A DNA stretch of 64,000 nt from Tubulanus polymorphus (GCF_964204645.1 NC_134030.1:2829855-2893854), one strand, 5' to 3'; counted from the first letter of the stretch, positions 25,576 through 38,409 are shown. Notes: generated from the letters alone by a model not told the origin. Translations and numbers: made by a program.

Positions 25576-28500
25576 ATGGCGAATAACGCTAGCAGTCCGT
25601 CATCGGGTTCAACGCCGACGAATCCTTCTGAATTACAACTCTACCGCGTGTTACAGAAAGCCAACCTTATTCAGTATTACGACACCTTTATTAGTCAAGG
25701 TATTCATTTTGCACAAACCTCGCAATGTCGGTTATATCTACTTTTTCAGAACTGACAACAAACTCGATAAAACTCTGAAAATTCTATTTTCTAAGTCCGA
25801 TATGTCACTCTTATTCAGTTATCTATTTACGACTCCATGAAGGTTCATGGAGCTCCACGGCCTGATGTAAATAAACGAATAAGTAAAAAGAAGGGAATCA
25901 ATGGAAAAAGATTAGGTTAAAAGCGTATCGTTGGTCTTAGAAATAATGAATTGACAGAAATGATTTGATAAACATTTTATTCGCAGATTGAATACTACAT
26001 GACGTATACTCCACCTGATAATGGCTGTTTAGTAAACAGCCGAAATGCTGTGGTTTCATATTATTAAATTCTATCGTACAAAATCTAAATTGTGGGATCT
26101 CTTCATTAACACACACACTCTCTCTCTCACTCTCTAGGAGGTGATGACGTCAAACAATTAGTCGAAGCAGGGGAGGAAGAATTCTTAGAAATAATGGCTC
26201 TGGTCGGAATGGCGAGTAAACCTCTTCACGTGAGAAGACTGCAGAAATCTCTTCAGGAATGGGTGGCGAATCCTGGTATGATTTATCAGTTAATTCTTAT
26301 CTACAGTCCATAGTTCTCACTGCGATATAACTGTATGTTTGAATTCCCGTTAGAAAAGGGGAATTTATATGCAGATAGTAATGTATAATTTTGGTTAATT
26401 TTCAGCCTCGTTCCAGCAACCGGTTCAATCGTCGCCCGGGGGTCCTACAGTCAGTAGCATCCTAGCTGCCAGCCTTCAACAGCCGATCAGTGTACCGACA
26501 TACCAGCCTAATTCGAGCAGTAAACCGCGAACGACCAGCCCTCAATCCTCGCAACAACATGGCACCATATCGGCGCACACATGGACCCCTGGTCTGAATG
26601 CCGGGAGCCCATCTGCCGCGTCGACCGCGTCGGATCATAGCGCCACGTCACCAGTTCAAGGGAACAACCCGTACCTTCTACAAACGCTTACAAGCCAATC
26701 GGTAATATCTCCGTGGTTTAGTGTGAATGAATGCATTTCCATTAATAGAACGAAAAAAATACTCGTCACGAAACGCTGCGAGTGATTTTAGAAAGAAAAC
26801 CAGTTCTTTATACTTTGATTGACCAATAGGACGATTCTATTATATAAATCCCACTATCAAACATTCCCAGTCCAGTCTCATAAATGCAAAAATTTCCTCT
26901 CTACATCGGCTACCTTTTTATTAAGATTTTCTTCTAAATGTTCGTGCGTTTTGTTTTTTGAAGGTTTCCAGCGATGCGCACGATCGTGATATGAATAGTG
27001 GCTCACCGGTACCTAACGCTCAACTCTCCTCCTATCAGATCGATTCTATAGCTCAGGTGGCCGAGGTTTTCTGTAAAACGTTGCCTCCGGTCGAACAGAA
27101 ACCGATGAACATGAAAAAGGACATCAGTCGTGAAATACAGGTAAGATATATTCAAAAATAACGGTTCGTGCAAGTTAATCGATATCGGTCTGATGACTGA
27201 CCAATCAGTGGACGCCGGCGCGGTTAGAGGCCGTATTCCATGTATTCCTGAATACACTGCTGATTGAGAAAAAGACCTATTTTGTGGTTTTCAATACCAG
27301 AATAAAGTAGAAAATAGTTCCTGGGGCCGGTTGCATAGTCATGACTTAGACTTAAGATCAGTCTAAGACCATCCTAGTTCAATAGCCAATCTAACAACTT
27401 AAGACCAGTCTTAAGATTTAAGACCACTTTTTGACTTAAGTCACGACTTGTGCAACTGGCCCCTGGTGCGACTATTGTGATAATAGCTGGATTGATACGG
27501 GGTATTGTATTGTAATATATAATAATTCTGTATTGTATAGAATGTCATTGACATGTCGTTTGACGCGCCGTCAAGAATGGACGCCATATACAAATACTCG
27601 GCTATTTACGGACGTTTCGATTCCAGTAGAAAGAAAGACAAACCGATGTCTTTACACGAGGTTAGTCCTGAAGTGAAATGAGTTAAAGAATTGAAAACTC
27701 CCCACTAGACCCAGGTGGGTGATTAGCACCAAAATGATGAACATGAGCTGAACAAATGGGATCAATCAATACAGGGACACAATCCCAATAAAAGAAAGAT
27801 TAAGAATCTTCGTGATTTTCTTCTTTTTCAAAGTATTTTACCTAATGCCTCGTTACCGACTCACTCACTCAATTAAGTTGCTTTCCCCTATATATATTTC
27901 TTCCACCCTTAATGATGGTCTCTTGACTAGAGAGAGGACAAAACTTAGTGTCGTTAATCTTTTGATTTTAATTCTCGATGAATTTCGTTTTAATCTCTTT
28001 GATTTGTATATAGTGGGTTTTATCTTTTATCACGTAATTGTGGAAGTGTAACATGAATTAAATATTTACAGGTATCGGTGAATGAAGCTGCTGCTCAGAT
28101 TTGTAAATGGCACCCAGCTCTACTGACCCGACGAGATGAACTGTTTCCGCTAGCCAGGCAGGTCGTTAAACTGAGCGGTTACCAGTATTCGAAAGGTCAT
28201 TCCAGGTAAGTGTTTTCAATCGAGCTGAAAAATCGCCTCATTCTTCAAACTGTTGAAACGCCAACACAGTTCTGAATTTAACTCTATAGAGTTTAAACAT
28301 TGAAAATGACTCACAGTTTTACTCTAACTCTTAACCATAGAACTGCGGGTCATGATTTTCGATTGTACATCGAATAAACTTAGAATTAATTTGAATAAAT
28401 CGAACTACTGTTTGGGCCGAGGTTCCAAACAAATACTTCATTTTCTTCTTCCTGTTTTTTTTTATGGATCTGTCGTAAACTTCTGGCCAGGGTTAGATTC

Positions 28501-30243
28501 TCTGGATAGGTAAATTGTTTTTTTAACGATTTGTACGATGCAAATCGCTAATCGATGTTCGATAATCGATGTTCGATGTCACCAGATGTAAAAAACTACT
28601 TTATTTCATTGAATGATATAACTAACGATATTCGTCGCTTTTTATGTTTAACACAATTTTTCACATGTCAGTAAAAGTATCCCACAATGAACAAATAACA
28701 CGTATACGCACATACATGGTGCCTGGTGTGATCGCTTTTGATAGATGACACACGAAAATATCTATAAGTATATCCTATAAAGCTGTGTCTTACCCCGTGC
28801 CAAGCTTTGAAATAATGAACTTTTTTTTATCTGAAAAAACCCACAATTACGAAGTAACGTATTGAGGATTTTGACGTTCCGACTCAAATGAGCTTTAAGG
28901 CATTCTGTGAACAGCTGTTTTGAAAATACCTCGTAGCATTTTAGTTGAAACTTCAAAATCCTCTAGTAGTGCGTCCGGTCGTATTTTAAGTCTGTCTATG
29001 AAAATCAACTCTTTCTCTTCAATTTAACAGGATGTCGGACCACGTGGATAAGAAACATTTAACCGATGTTGAAATGTTGTCAAACAGCAAAATAATTCAG
29101 AAAACAGAGGTAATCATTTCAGATTCAAAAATCAAATGAAAGCTTCGGAAATTTTGTTATCTAAATACATTTCGTATCGGGTTCAAGCGTTCTTCGTTTA
29201 AACTACAATAAAGATGTGAATTTGAATTTTAAAGGAACAACTGATCGAAGTTAATCACGAACTGAACGAAATCATTCCAAAAATTGAAGAGTTAAAAACG
29301 AAAATGAACGATAGCGAAGACGACGCTGATTTCACCGAATCGATACAAACGGAATTGAACGATTTGTCGGCTCGATATAAACAACTGACGTCAGAACAGA
29401 CGACCTTGATTAATCGACAAAAGAGGGCGCAACTGCATTTACAAAATAGGAGCGTAGAGAGTAGCGAAAACGGTACAGGTAAGCATATATATAGAATATT
29501 GAAATTACTTATGATTTCAACTTAATTTCAATCAGATGTAGAATTAACAACCACTATATACAAATTGAAAAGATAAAAAATGTTTCGGACTCTAGAGACG
29601 GGACACCTGACAATGGTCTCTAGAGAGAGAAAGTGTGAAACTTTACGTCTTGTAGATTCTGAATTTAACATCGAACAATATAATTCATAGTCGTTTACGC
29701 AATTCTTTTATCTTTTCCCCACGTTTGAGTGCATGGACTGTTCATTCTATTATCAATTTGATGAGAATTCGGAACTATAATCTTTAACTGACTTAATGAC
29801 TTCTTCATATATAACAGTAACTTAGAACTATATTTTTCGTTGCAGCATCGCCATCGCAGAGCGGTTCGTCATCACCACGCAGTACGCACGGGGACGACAT
29901 GTACCCAACTCCTGCCAAGAGGAATCCCGCTAAAACAAAAGACTATATTCAAAAATCTTTATTCGACGAAGGTTTGCGAATCGCTCAGCAATACGGAATG
30001 GGCGATTTCGCGGCCGAACTGAACGATTTGAAACCCGAAGACGGCGGCGTGAACCCCGACGAAATTTGTTCCTCTGAGTCGAAAGATAGAATGACAACGA
30101 ACAATAACGTTTCTAACATCGGCTGCTCAGGAGCAGGAGCAGGAGCAGGTGGAGAAGAAGGAGTGATATTGAGACGGGAACTAGAAAATCGTAACGGTAA
30201 AATGATAACTGACGACATCAGATTACCGGATGAATCAGTCTGA
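25576..30243 (+). CDS. nab: NAB (NGFI-A/EGR-binding) transcriptional co-repressor
   Basis: Nuclear co-regulator that binds EGR/Krox-type zinc-finger factors and represses their targets. Coding exons: 25576-25699, 26138-26275, 26406-26701, 26964-27140, 27541-27660, 28072-28205, 29031-29109, 29235-29478, 29846-30243; phases agree, 569 residues. NCD1 (about 19-87) is unmistakable: [57 protein letters not shown] Ser/Pro/Gln-rich linker follows. NCD2 spans exons 4-6 ([43 protein letters not shown]). Exon 8 is a predicted coiled coil, and the last exon keeps the family C-terminal block [16 protein letters not shown] plus an Ala-Gly run. The exon begins in frame with GTG AAT GCG before the ATG; ATG at 25576 is the first methionine after a canonical acceptor, so a non-coding 5' exon is likely. 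Vertebrates have two paralogues; one is seen here. Confidence 0.95.
26011..26050 (+). repeat. Hammerhead-core-like dispersed hairpin (NAB intron copy)
   Basis: CCACCTGATAATGG, then a perfect hairpin CTGTTTAGTAAACAG, then CCGAAATGC. Same layout as the copies at 43941-43980 (minus), 44412-44450 and 49993-50030 (minus): CTGANGA, stem-loop, GAAA(C). The core here is mutated (CTGATAA). Confidence 0.5.
27323..27473. repeat. Palindromic MITE, family GGCCAGTTGCACAG (copy 3)
   Basis: GGGGCCGGTTGCATAGTCATG at the left end and GTGCAACTGGCCCCT at the right, with mirrored TTAAGACC/GGTCTTAA inside. Located in NAB intron 4. Confidence 0.75.
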
Positions 30244-30349
30244 TGGATTAGTTACAAATTGTCTCTTTACGTTCGTTTATCGTTCAGTTATATAAATTCT
30301 AGATGTTATTATTCTGTTTTGATCGTATTATAATATATTCGTTATTTCA

Positions 30350-30445
30350 CGGCTGGCTGCAGGAGACTATAGTTCGCACCACCCGGAAATAACGCCCACT
30401 CGTTTGTGGTGACATCCTACTGCGGGTTCGAGTCCCTATTTTACG
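30350..30445 (+). repeat. tRNA-like relic in the NAB 3' UTR
   Basis: Perfect B box GGTTCGAGTCC at about 30425, preceded by a weak A-box-like TGGCTGCAGGAG. No cloverleaf can be drawn, so this is a possible SINE head rather than a tRNA gene. Confidence 0.35.
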
Positions 30446-30922
30446 AAGCTGGCGTATCGTACATTTTCTCTTGCCACCAAAAACAATTACTTTAACTGAA
30501 GAGTTGGATTCAGTATTATATATTTTTATAACTAATCAAAAGAATTTATGATGTATTAATTCTTTCTTTAATGATAAAATCAAAAAGTGCAACATTTTTC
30601 ACGAATGGTTCTATTCTATTCAGCGCTATGCAAAACGTGTATTATATACATGTTACTAAACTATTCCCTATTCTTAATTATATGGAATCGTAGAAAATTT
30701 GTTACATAATATTCGGTAAGGTCTATACTTTTTAATAATAGAGATTTGAAAAATCGATATGATTTCTTGAAGCTGTCCTGAGCCTATTATTTCTGGCGTT
30801 AATTGAGAATCCTGCGATACAATTGTAAAAAACGAAGTGTTTCTAAAAATGGATATAAATACATTAACTTTATATTTACTTGTACAGATTTGCTATTTTT
30901 ACGAGAAAAGATATATATTGTA

Positions 30923-30928
30923 AATAAA
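30923..30928 (+). terminator. Polyadenylation signal, probably NAB
   Basis: AATAAA 680 bases after the NAB stop codon, in AT-rich sequence before the next gene. Confidence 0.5.
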
Positions 30929-31038
30929 ACTGTCTCAGAAAAACAAATAGCGCCTAGATTCTTTTTATGATTGTTGAAGTCCGGTTTTCATGCGCACAGT
31001 TTAACCGAGGAATGGACCGTGGCTGGTCTGGCAATCAC

Positions 31039-31113
31039 CATGTCAACAGTCCAATTATTGAGAGTCGTTGAATTCGAAAGAGATTCTGAACCAGACGAAA
31101 ATGATGACCGGTG
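31039..31113 (+). CDS. Upstream ORF overlapping the start of the next gene
   Basis: ATG in ACCATGTC context opens a 24-codon acidic frame (..ERDSEPDENDDR) that ends at TGA 31111-31113, twelve bases past the main ATG and in another frame. It could repress translation of the downstream frame. Alternatively GACCG|GTGATA near its end is a splice donor and this is a true first exon. Confidence 0.35.
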
Positions 31114-33820
31114 ATAATATTTCTCCGAGTGTTCTCGAAAAACATCTCGGAAAAGGAAACGGTAATCGATTAGAAACGACCGAATACGTTCATTCAAACG
31201 TAGACGACAATCAAAAGGGAGATTTCAATAATTTGACGGACGCTGACGATTCTAGAAAAATCATCGATGAATTGCAAGAAAATAGACGCATTTCGGATTT
31301 CGTCGATGATATCATTTACAAGAGCGCTTTAGAAAACTGCGGTAGTTCCGATGCAGATTCTGAAGTCGAAAAGGCCGATGCCGCGGCGTCCACGACACCA
31401 ACTTTACCAGCAGTTGAAGTGAGCATGTTTGATACCCTCGATTCCTCCCCACCACCAGTACCACCACCACCACCACCACCATACCAACTCAACGATGACA
31501 ACCAACACGAGCAGGTATCGACTAAGAGCGAAGACTCGGATGAAGAAAGCTCCGTGACCTGCGGCGCACATCCGGACGGAAAGAAACAGGCGGACTGCCG
31601 AAAAAAATCAAAACCAAAGTGCGATGAAGGTCCGTCGTCATCATTTCCTGACTCTCCGTGCACAGATTCTTTAGATCCTTTGATGTATTTGTTCAAGGGT
31701 AGGTTATTCACCATACTTGCATTAAAACTAAACAAAAACCACAAACTAGAAAACCATAATAGGCGTGCCTTTAAAACAGCAGATTACCTCATTGTTTGGC
31801 GACTCTCAAAACACAAGTTGGTGACTCTTTTAGGCCTACAATGATCCTTTCGATTTCTCTGATACTTTTACTCGGTGTCAGGTCAAATCAGTTGAGGGAA
31901 TATTTACAGTACAAATATGGTCGAATAAAGAGAGTCTCAGTATGAACGTACTGAGTAGGAAAATTGATATGTTCATAGTATAATCTCGGAGCAGACTCAC
32001 AACAACATTTTTGAAGTTCACAAATATCTTATTCAATTTACTTTGAATCTTCTACAACAACTGAATAATGTTTCACAGGAAGTGAATCGAGAATGACGGC
32101 CAAATCAGTCGACAAATACCGACCTGTTCCCGAAAGTAAAAAGTGCAAGAAACGTCGGAAGCGGGCCTGTAAAGCAATGACCCCAGACTTGATGTTAGCT
32201 AAAGAGGCAGTAGATATAGAAAACCGTTATAAAGTTCGAACAGAAATCCGTGAAATGGGAGATAGCGGAGAACAGACTGTTTACGTGGTGATTCCAGCGT
32301 CTAGATTCAGGTCAGCTTTTTTTTTCTCTTTTCTCTTTTATCAAAATTCTCCATTCTCTCATGGACCCCTTTCGGTGAGGACTTTTTGGATAGTCCTCGG
32401 TGCAGTTTCGGATGGATTGGGTGATGTTTGGGGTCGGCTGCTTGTCCTTTCTGGTCCCATTGGGACCTTTATCGGGTGTGTGCTGCCGGGGGTGGGCGGG
32501 CTGGGCCGCCCGGAATGCTCTCGGGTCGGGTTGAAATAGACATTAGATTATATGCATTGTAGATTGTATTTTCAAGTTTAAAAAGTGACCGGCGGGGAGT
32601 GGTGTTCTTTGTAAATAGCTCAAATGTTTCTCTCTCCTTTTATGTTATGTTATCATTTGTCAGTGTCTCTTTGTATTAATATTTTATTGCCGTGTCTGTC
32701 CTATGTAATTTTGTCGTTATACGGATGCAATAAATTTTGAATTGAATTAAATCGAATGTAATTGGTCAGCATATCATGAATTAATGTTCTATTAGAAAAT
32801 TGGTTGATATTTTTGAAATCTAAAACCGTTGATAATCGTTCTATCTTCTGATAGATGTTGCGTGAATATGCACGTCGAAAAGGCTATAGGTGACGTCACA
32901 GAGCAATACGTACTGGAACAAGACCGATTGAATAGAAAATACAACTCGATGTATGCGGAATACGTCAATGAATGCTGTAAGTTTTAATTGAATAAGTTGA
33001 ATTGAATCAGTAAGATTTGTCCACATCTGAATGAATGAATGAATGAATGAATGAATGGATTTATTTTTGCACTTCAAAATCAAAAGAATCTAAGCTGGGT
33101 ACAGTTCCGCTGTTGTGAGGCCCCTGGTGGCTAACTATTTGAACTTGTTTCATGGCAGCGCCGCGCAAATTGACGGTTTGCATACACGCCATGTTTAGTT
33201 AGACCCACTACATACACATCATTCCAAATATTCGAAACGATATTCATTTCACACCTGACGATGGTTTCTAGTTAGAACGGTCATGACTTCTCTTATTTCA
33301 ATAATATAATCTCTTATTTCAACCTTCCATATTTGTATATAGTCTAATGGCTTTCAATCGTTATTATATATTGTCCGTGTTTGGGAGTGGCTATTCTTCT
33401 AGTTTGATGTTCATGTTTGTCAAGTCAGCGCCGCGATGGTCAAACGAATGATAGCTTCACATACACGGTGATTTCAAACAGGGGAAATCACTTGGCCATG
33501 CGCTGCGCTCTACTAATAGTGATGTATGAATTATTCGTATACAATGATTTTATTCAATCTGTAGACGTTCGGACAACTATAGAAAAAGAAAGAGATTTAT
33601 TGCAACGACGAGTTTATCAACTTGAAACGCAGGTATAACTAAACAAGTCATATTTAGCTCCTCATCTTTGGTTTATCGTAGATCGTGTTTTGAAGTCAGC
33701 TCATGCCATCCATTGCAGTTAACCAACTCGAAAGTAGCGAAGAAGCGACGACAGCAAGCGAAAAAAGAGAGGCGCAGAATGCAGGAAAACATTGAAAACA
33801 ACCCGGCCGATCACATCTAG
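31101..33820 (+). CDS. Unrecognised protein with polyproline, basic and coiled-coil segments
   Basis: Exons 31101-31698, 32079-32310, 32855-32976, 33565-33632, 33719-33820; all junctions in phase, 373 residues. I do not recognise the family. Residues 1-115 are acidic and polar; a polyproline run (PPPVPPPPPPPY, about 116-128) could bind SH3, WW or EVH1 domains. An acidic Ser/Glu stretch and a Lys/Cys patch follow; residues 220-231 are strongly basic (KKCKKRRKRACK), a candidate nuclear localisation signal. Exons 2-4 carry a compact predicted helical region ending in a coiled coil (IEKERDLLQRRVYQLETQ), and the last exon is a basic helix (AKKRRQQAKKERRRMQE). No signal peptide or membrane segment. 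Two start choices exist: ATG 31101, or an alternative through the ATG at 31039. Confidence 0.75.
32320..32760 (+). repeat. Probable non-LTR retroelement 3' end in an intron
   Basis: A locally GC-rich block (about 32360-32540) gives way to an AT-rich tail ending GCAATAAATTTTGAATTGAA, the kind of AATAAA plus short-repeat end common in truncated LINEs. No coding frame of use. Confidence 0.45.
33028..33055 (+). repeat. TGAA tetranucleotide microsatellite
   Basis: Seven TGAA units, followed by GGATTTATTTTTGCACTTC, which resembles a retroelement end. Located in intron 3 of the unrecognised gene. Confidence 0.85.
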
Positions 33821-34484
33821 AATCTAGACGCTGTTTCGAGGTAATGTTGGCATCAAAATGGTCAAAATGAGTTCAATCGCCAAATGAATGAGCAAAGATT
33901 AGTGAAAATATTGTGATCGTTCATAGAGACGGAGAACGTTAAGACTATCTCTTTAATTCTGCAGCCCCTAGTACTGTCCACAAACAAAACTCCTTAGCCA
34001 TTAAAACCTCAAAGATAAAACGTGTAAAGCCCGTAATAAACTTCGTAATTATACATAGAAAAATTGTTTTAACAATTGTGGTTGTTAAATTCATCATCTT
34101 ATAAAATGACACACACGAATATAGAAAGTTTTACATTCGATCACAGAGTTCTTTGTGAAGGTAAAATGCCATCATTACATCGATCAATACTGACCACGAA
34201 ATAATATTACCAGTTTATATCAAATGTCTTGGCCGCATTCACTAAAACAAACACTTATTATCGCGGGAAAACAACAACACGCGGACGGTCGTTCAACTCG
34301 GGAATTACTCCTTCTCATCTTCACAATAAATATATTCTTCATACAAAATTCCATTAGACGAACCGTTTAAAGGAATTGTTAAACAACTGACAAAAAAAAT
34401 AAAACAAATCAAACCAGGACCCGGTAGAGTTTGAAGTTATAACTGATATGGGTTCTGGTCCAGAATGATATTACGTCTATCATC
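33821..34484. other. Convergent 3' interval
   Basis: Between the plus-strand gene ending at 33820 and the minus-strand GT31 gene ending at 34485. Contains the plus-strand signal AATAAA at 34035-34040; nothing else was recognised. Confidence 0.5.
34035..34040 (+). terminator. Polyadenylation signal of the unrecognised gene
   Basis: AATAAA 215 bases after the TAG stop at 33818-33820. Confidence 0.55.
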
Positions 34485-35445
34485 TCACAGATTCGAGAAC
34501 AAGAATGGAAAACATGATTGTAGAATACGCATAAACCAACTGGGGCAAGTTTTCCCGGAGAGTTTATCTTTCCATATATCCATCAGATTTTCAGGGCTTA
34601 GTCTGTGCGTCGTGATGTAATCTTTCGATTCGCACCAATTTCTCGATGAAGACAACAAATTAATGCGACGATCGTCAATATGTTTTACACCTTTCATTTT
34701 ACTAACTACAACACCCGTTAACCAGACATCTTCGTTGTTCATTAGTTTTGTTTCTAGAGCCGTTCTCCACAATTCGGGAATTATGTTCGCCGTAAAACCA
34801 TACCCGGTACCGGAACAATAATCCGGGTAACGCGATAACGGCCACATTTTCCGACTAACATAAAATTTACTTTTAGGATTTCTGTCAACGCCCGGTCGCC
34901 TCACCAAGTAACACAAGAAATATGCAGTTTGATCTGCGTGCGCATCTAACGCTGACGTATATTGCTCGGCGTCCAAATACATGTCATCGTCGACTTTGAT
35001 GACGTACTTCACATTTCGGCAAAATTCATAAACCCATTTCACCATAGCTCCCGATTTCATTGTCAATTTATAATACATTTCAATCATATTCATCTGTACG
35101 ATATCACCGTATGTATCCATTTCTATGGACACAAACTTTTCCCAAAGTTGATCGGGAGATAATCCCAGCAAGAAAACATACCGAATATCACTAGTCGATT
35201 TGGCCCATGTTGCACGAATCGCCCGCCGTTGTTTATAGTTTTCCGAATGCGATATGATGACGACAACAGTTTTGGGGTTTCCCCGACACAATGTGGCATT
35301 GTTTTTAACGAATTTGATATCTCGCAAAGACCCGATATGAAATGACGGCGACCCCGTCATTTCCACTTCAGTCTGTATTACACCGAGCATTCCATAAATA
35401 AGATATAGTAAAACCAGACAAGCGGCTAGAACGATCCATCTAAAC
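34485..35445 (-). CDS. GT31-family (beta-1,3-glycosyltransferase) gene A, main exon
   Basis: Type II Golgi-type glycosyltransferase, by family transferring Gal or GlcNAc in beta-1,3 linkage; donor and acceptor cannot be read. The exon begins after TTTTTTTCAG with the membrane anchor (WIVLAACLVLLYLIYGML), then a short stem and the PF01762-like domain: RRAIRATW, YVFLLGLS, YGDIV, KVDDDMYLD (DDD motif, bases 34983-34991), KFYVSRKMW, YPDYCSGTGYGF and NNEDVWLTG. Stop at 34485-34487. The 5' exon with the start codon is unresolved: the phase (xx|G TTT) matches genes B and C, although reading through gives an ATG at 35474. The last 16 residues after GKTCP (SWFMRILQSC..) differ completely from the PKK end of B and C. 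Nearly identical to B and C elsewhere, but inverted and about 10 kb away. Confidence 0.9.
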
Positions 35446-37958
35446 CTGAAAAAAAAAACAACAACAGAATTCAAAATAATTTTTTTACTGTTAATGTACG
35501 TGCATCACAATGGCATGTGTAAAAATATATCAATTCAATCGTACATAATCAGAATATAATCAGAAGGTTAAATTCGATTCAACCATTTTCTGCTAACTAG
35601 ATACAACATTTTGGTCATACGTCACACTGCTGATTTTGAAAGGACTAAATTCGCTATTCAGTCGACCACTCAATTCGGTCAAATCTAAGACGTTTCTGAA
35701 AGATTCGATTTATATCCAAATTCGTATTCAACAAAGCGTTGGACATAGACGAAATGAAACGACTCAATGGCCGTGGTTTAGCCCCCCCCGGCGTTAGAAA
35801 GAAACGGGTGGTCACGAAAACCTAAAGGAAATCTTTAATCGCCACAGTTATTCAGTGTATATGGTACCGTAGTACATTGAGATATACATGTTATTGGAGT
35901 AATTTTTTTATCAAGATAAACATAATACCAACTACTCATTGAATTCATTCCATTACTTATTTCATTTCAACATGACAGACGTTCTAAGAATGTTCAATGC
36001 ACCCTAAGCAGACAGGCATTGCCCTATAGCCAAAAGGTGCCTCGAAGATGTCGCTAGTTTGATTGCCACTTTCCCGACATATTCTATGCATATTACTCGC
36101 TAGAACAGATTCTCTTTTAAAGCTTTTCATTTCGAAAATAAAATCTTATACTTATATGTATTCAAATTCACCAGCTGCGAAGGCCTGTCTATTTGCTTAA
36201 CATACATTACATACGGCAAATCCAATTCATACAAATAACAATTATTTGATTAAGGTACAAGGTTTTCAAATCGCGAAGCCATTTCAACGATTTTATAAAA
36301 CTGATTTTAAAACAAATGGCGAAGCTTGTGTTTCGGGAACAACTTAATTAAGCCTGTCAAAGTAAATTCCTATTCGATACTAGTTTCATGATTTACCATT
36401 GATAATAATTGTCTGATTTATCAAATTCAAATAATACTATCTATTGATTATATTGGCGCTATTTGACGTCATCGCTGACGGCATATAGCTGAGCTGAACC
36501 ATGCTGTATGTAGACTAAGCATACGAATGTTTACTACAATCATTACTTATCAGCGCTGTTACAACAAACCTATTCAGCAGAATTGCACCGTAGTTGATCT
36601 GATAATCCAATATATTTTACCTTTTAAACACGATGTAACCCCATATCTTTTTCATCCTCAGTCTCGTATCGAAGCCGTTTTATGCGTGACAATTAGCGCC
36701 GTCAGGAAACTCGTCTAGTCGGTATTGAGGCTATATGCCTGTATGCTTGCTGTGGAACGAGTGTCGACAATGCATGTATGATGAGACGTGCCGTAGCGCG
36801 CGTCATGTCTGACCAAATAAATGCACGCAATGTTCGAAATTAATCGACGAAAGACGTAGTATATAGACTAATGAATGGAGGTACAATCAAATAGGTTTTC
36901 ACAGTATGTATTTTCAATAAAACCCTTGAAAATGGTCGATACGGATTAAACGAACCGGTATTCTTCACTTCCCGAACTGACACTGCATTAATAAAAGTAG
37001 AAGATGTTCAACTCCTACGAGTCGCCGAACGGTCGTAGCTCATAGACTCAGATCGACTAGAATCAGCGACGGTCGGCAGTAGTCGCCGGAAACCAGTCGC
37101 CGACCAGTTGAGTCGCGTCGTAAGGTCGATCTGAGGGTAAAGAGTGAGAAACTATCGCTGATAAATGAAAACAAACCAACTTTTAGGAAAGATTTTTGTT
37201 TATTTCTGAATACAAGTTACTTATCCTAGAATGAAATAAATTATAATTGAAATGAGTCACTGAAGTCGGAAGTCATTTGACTTGATAGTTAGGCTATTCA
37301 TTTCTACTAATTTTGCGTTCGCCGTAGCGAGAGTTAAGCCTCATAGGGCGTAGTACTCTTTTATCACCTCCGAAGTCTCCGCCCGAAATCTCCGGTTGGC
37401 TCCACACAAAATCCGAATCACACCACCTCGACAGAAAGGAGGTTTCGGAGACTCCAAAAAGTCACGTGACCAAAAAAGGAGTACGATTGGAGGCAAACGG
37501 ATTCTCCGATTTGATAAAAGAGTTCGCCCATAGATGGCGTCTCCGCACGATAGCCACCAAACCATAACGGTAGTCCAATTTCAATTTCATTAATTTCAGT
37601 CCACGTTCTGAAATAGCGGAGCGGAGTCCGTGAGCATCTCCGGCAACTGTCATTACCTATTTTTTTCTGAGGATTACTTTTTTCGTGTAGTGGTGCCAGT
37701 CATCAAATCAGGTTACAATCCAAACAATGCAATGTTTTTAATTTTCAATAACTCCCTTCCTATCGCATGTTGTCGTGGTTCAAGTACATGAGCTTGCTAC
37801 TGCACTAATAAATGAATGTATATCGCTTTTTGCGCATTTATCTCAAATTTCTATTTTAAATTTGTCAAAATATCCTCACCATCTGACTGTGAAAGACCCC
37901 CGTAACGACGATAAACGCCTGGGGAATTACCCTGGGACCACTGGTCAAATTTGGACCT
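35446..37958. other. Intergenic stretch upstream of GT31 gene A
   Basis: No exon supported. AT-rich, with short inverted motifs but no recognised element. The first exon of gene A should lie here. Confidence 0.4.
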
Positions 37959-38032
37959 AGTACCTAGCCGTCGTTCCACAAACAACCCGTTGTATGGAAC
38001 CGGTAACATCAACGACTGGTATTCAGACTAAT
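37959..38032. repeat. Short palindromic repeat CTAGCCGTCGTTC (copy 1)
   Basis: About 74 bp, starting AGTACCTAGCCGTCGTTCC, with the central GGAACCGGTAACA and the end CGACTGGTATTCAGACTA. A close copy is at 42775-42848. Imperfect inverted ends (AGTCTAGTACC versus GGTATTCAGACT). Confidence 0.6.
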
Positions 38033-38050
38033 TTGGACCGGGAGTGAATC

Positions 38051-38366
38051 ATCTTCACCCGTCAAGGGATTCGAACCCACTCTGCTAAAGCCGTTCTCCG
38101 AACCCCTTGACCTCACGAGTCGTTGGAGTCGTCACTAGCCGACCAGAATCAGGTCGGGCCAATCACAGCGCTTGTTACAAACGACATTAGGCATCTATGG
38201 AATTTCCCGGTAAATGGACCAATCAGCGAACACGTAGTGAACGCGGAAGTATTGTCGCGTGTCGATGTATGACGCAAAAGCGCCAGTAATGAAATCGCGT
38301 CTCGTGAGGCCAGGGGGCTGGTGAAAGCGAGTTCGGGAGCGATACCGGACCCCTGGCAAGCGAGGA
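38051..38366. repeat. 316-bp repeat with CCAAT motifs, left of the membrane protein gene
   Basis: Direct-orientation partner of 40518-40839. It opens with a hairpin (GTCAAGGGATTCG / CGAACCCCTTGAC) that contains an antisense T-arm-like motif, has two CCAATCA motifs in the middle, and ends with a second hairpin (CCAGGGG / CCCCTGG). The ends are better conserved between copies than the middle. Confidence 0.8.
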
Positions 38367-38409
38367 CGGGAGTGAATGAAAGGCCGTTACAACCACTATG
38401 TGACCGGAG

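Larger units (their letters stand above)
30244..31038 (+). other. NAB 3' UTR and intergenic spacer
   Basis: AT-rich, no coding frame. Apart from the tRNA-like relic it holds a polyadenylation signal AATAAA at 30923-30928, a plausible 3' end for NAB. Confidence 0.5.

Noticed and set aside
30350-30445. Functional tRNA gene in the NAB 3' UTR
   Set aside because: A good B box but no acceptor, D or anticodon stems can be formed.
31316-31744. 142-codon minus-strand frame with polyglycine
   Set aside because: Complement of the CCA/CCC polyproline codons in the plus-strand gene; no splice or start support.
36527-36718. Small plus-strand open frames in the 35.5-38 kb spacer
   Set aside because: Length expected by chance, no splice context, no recognised motif.
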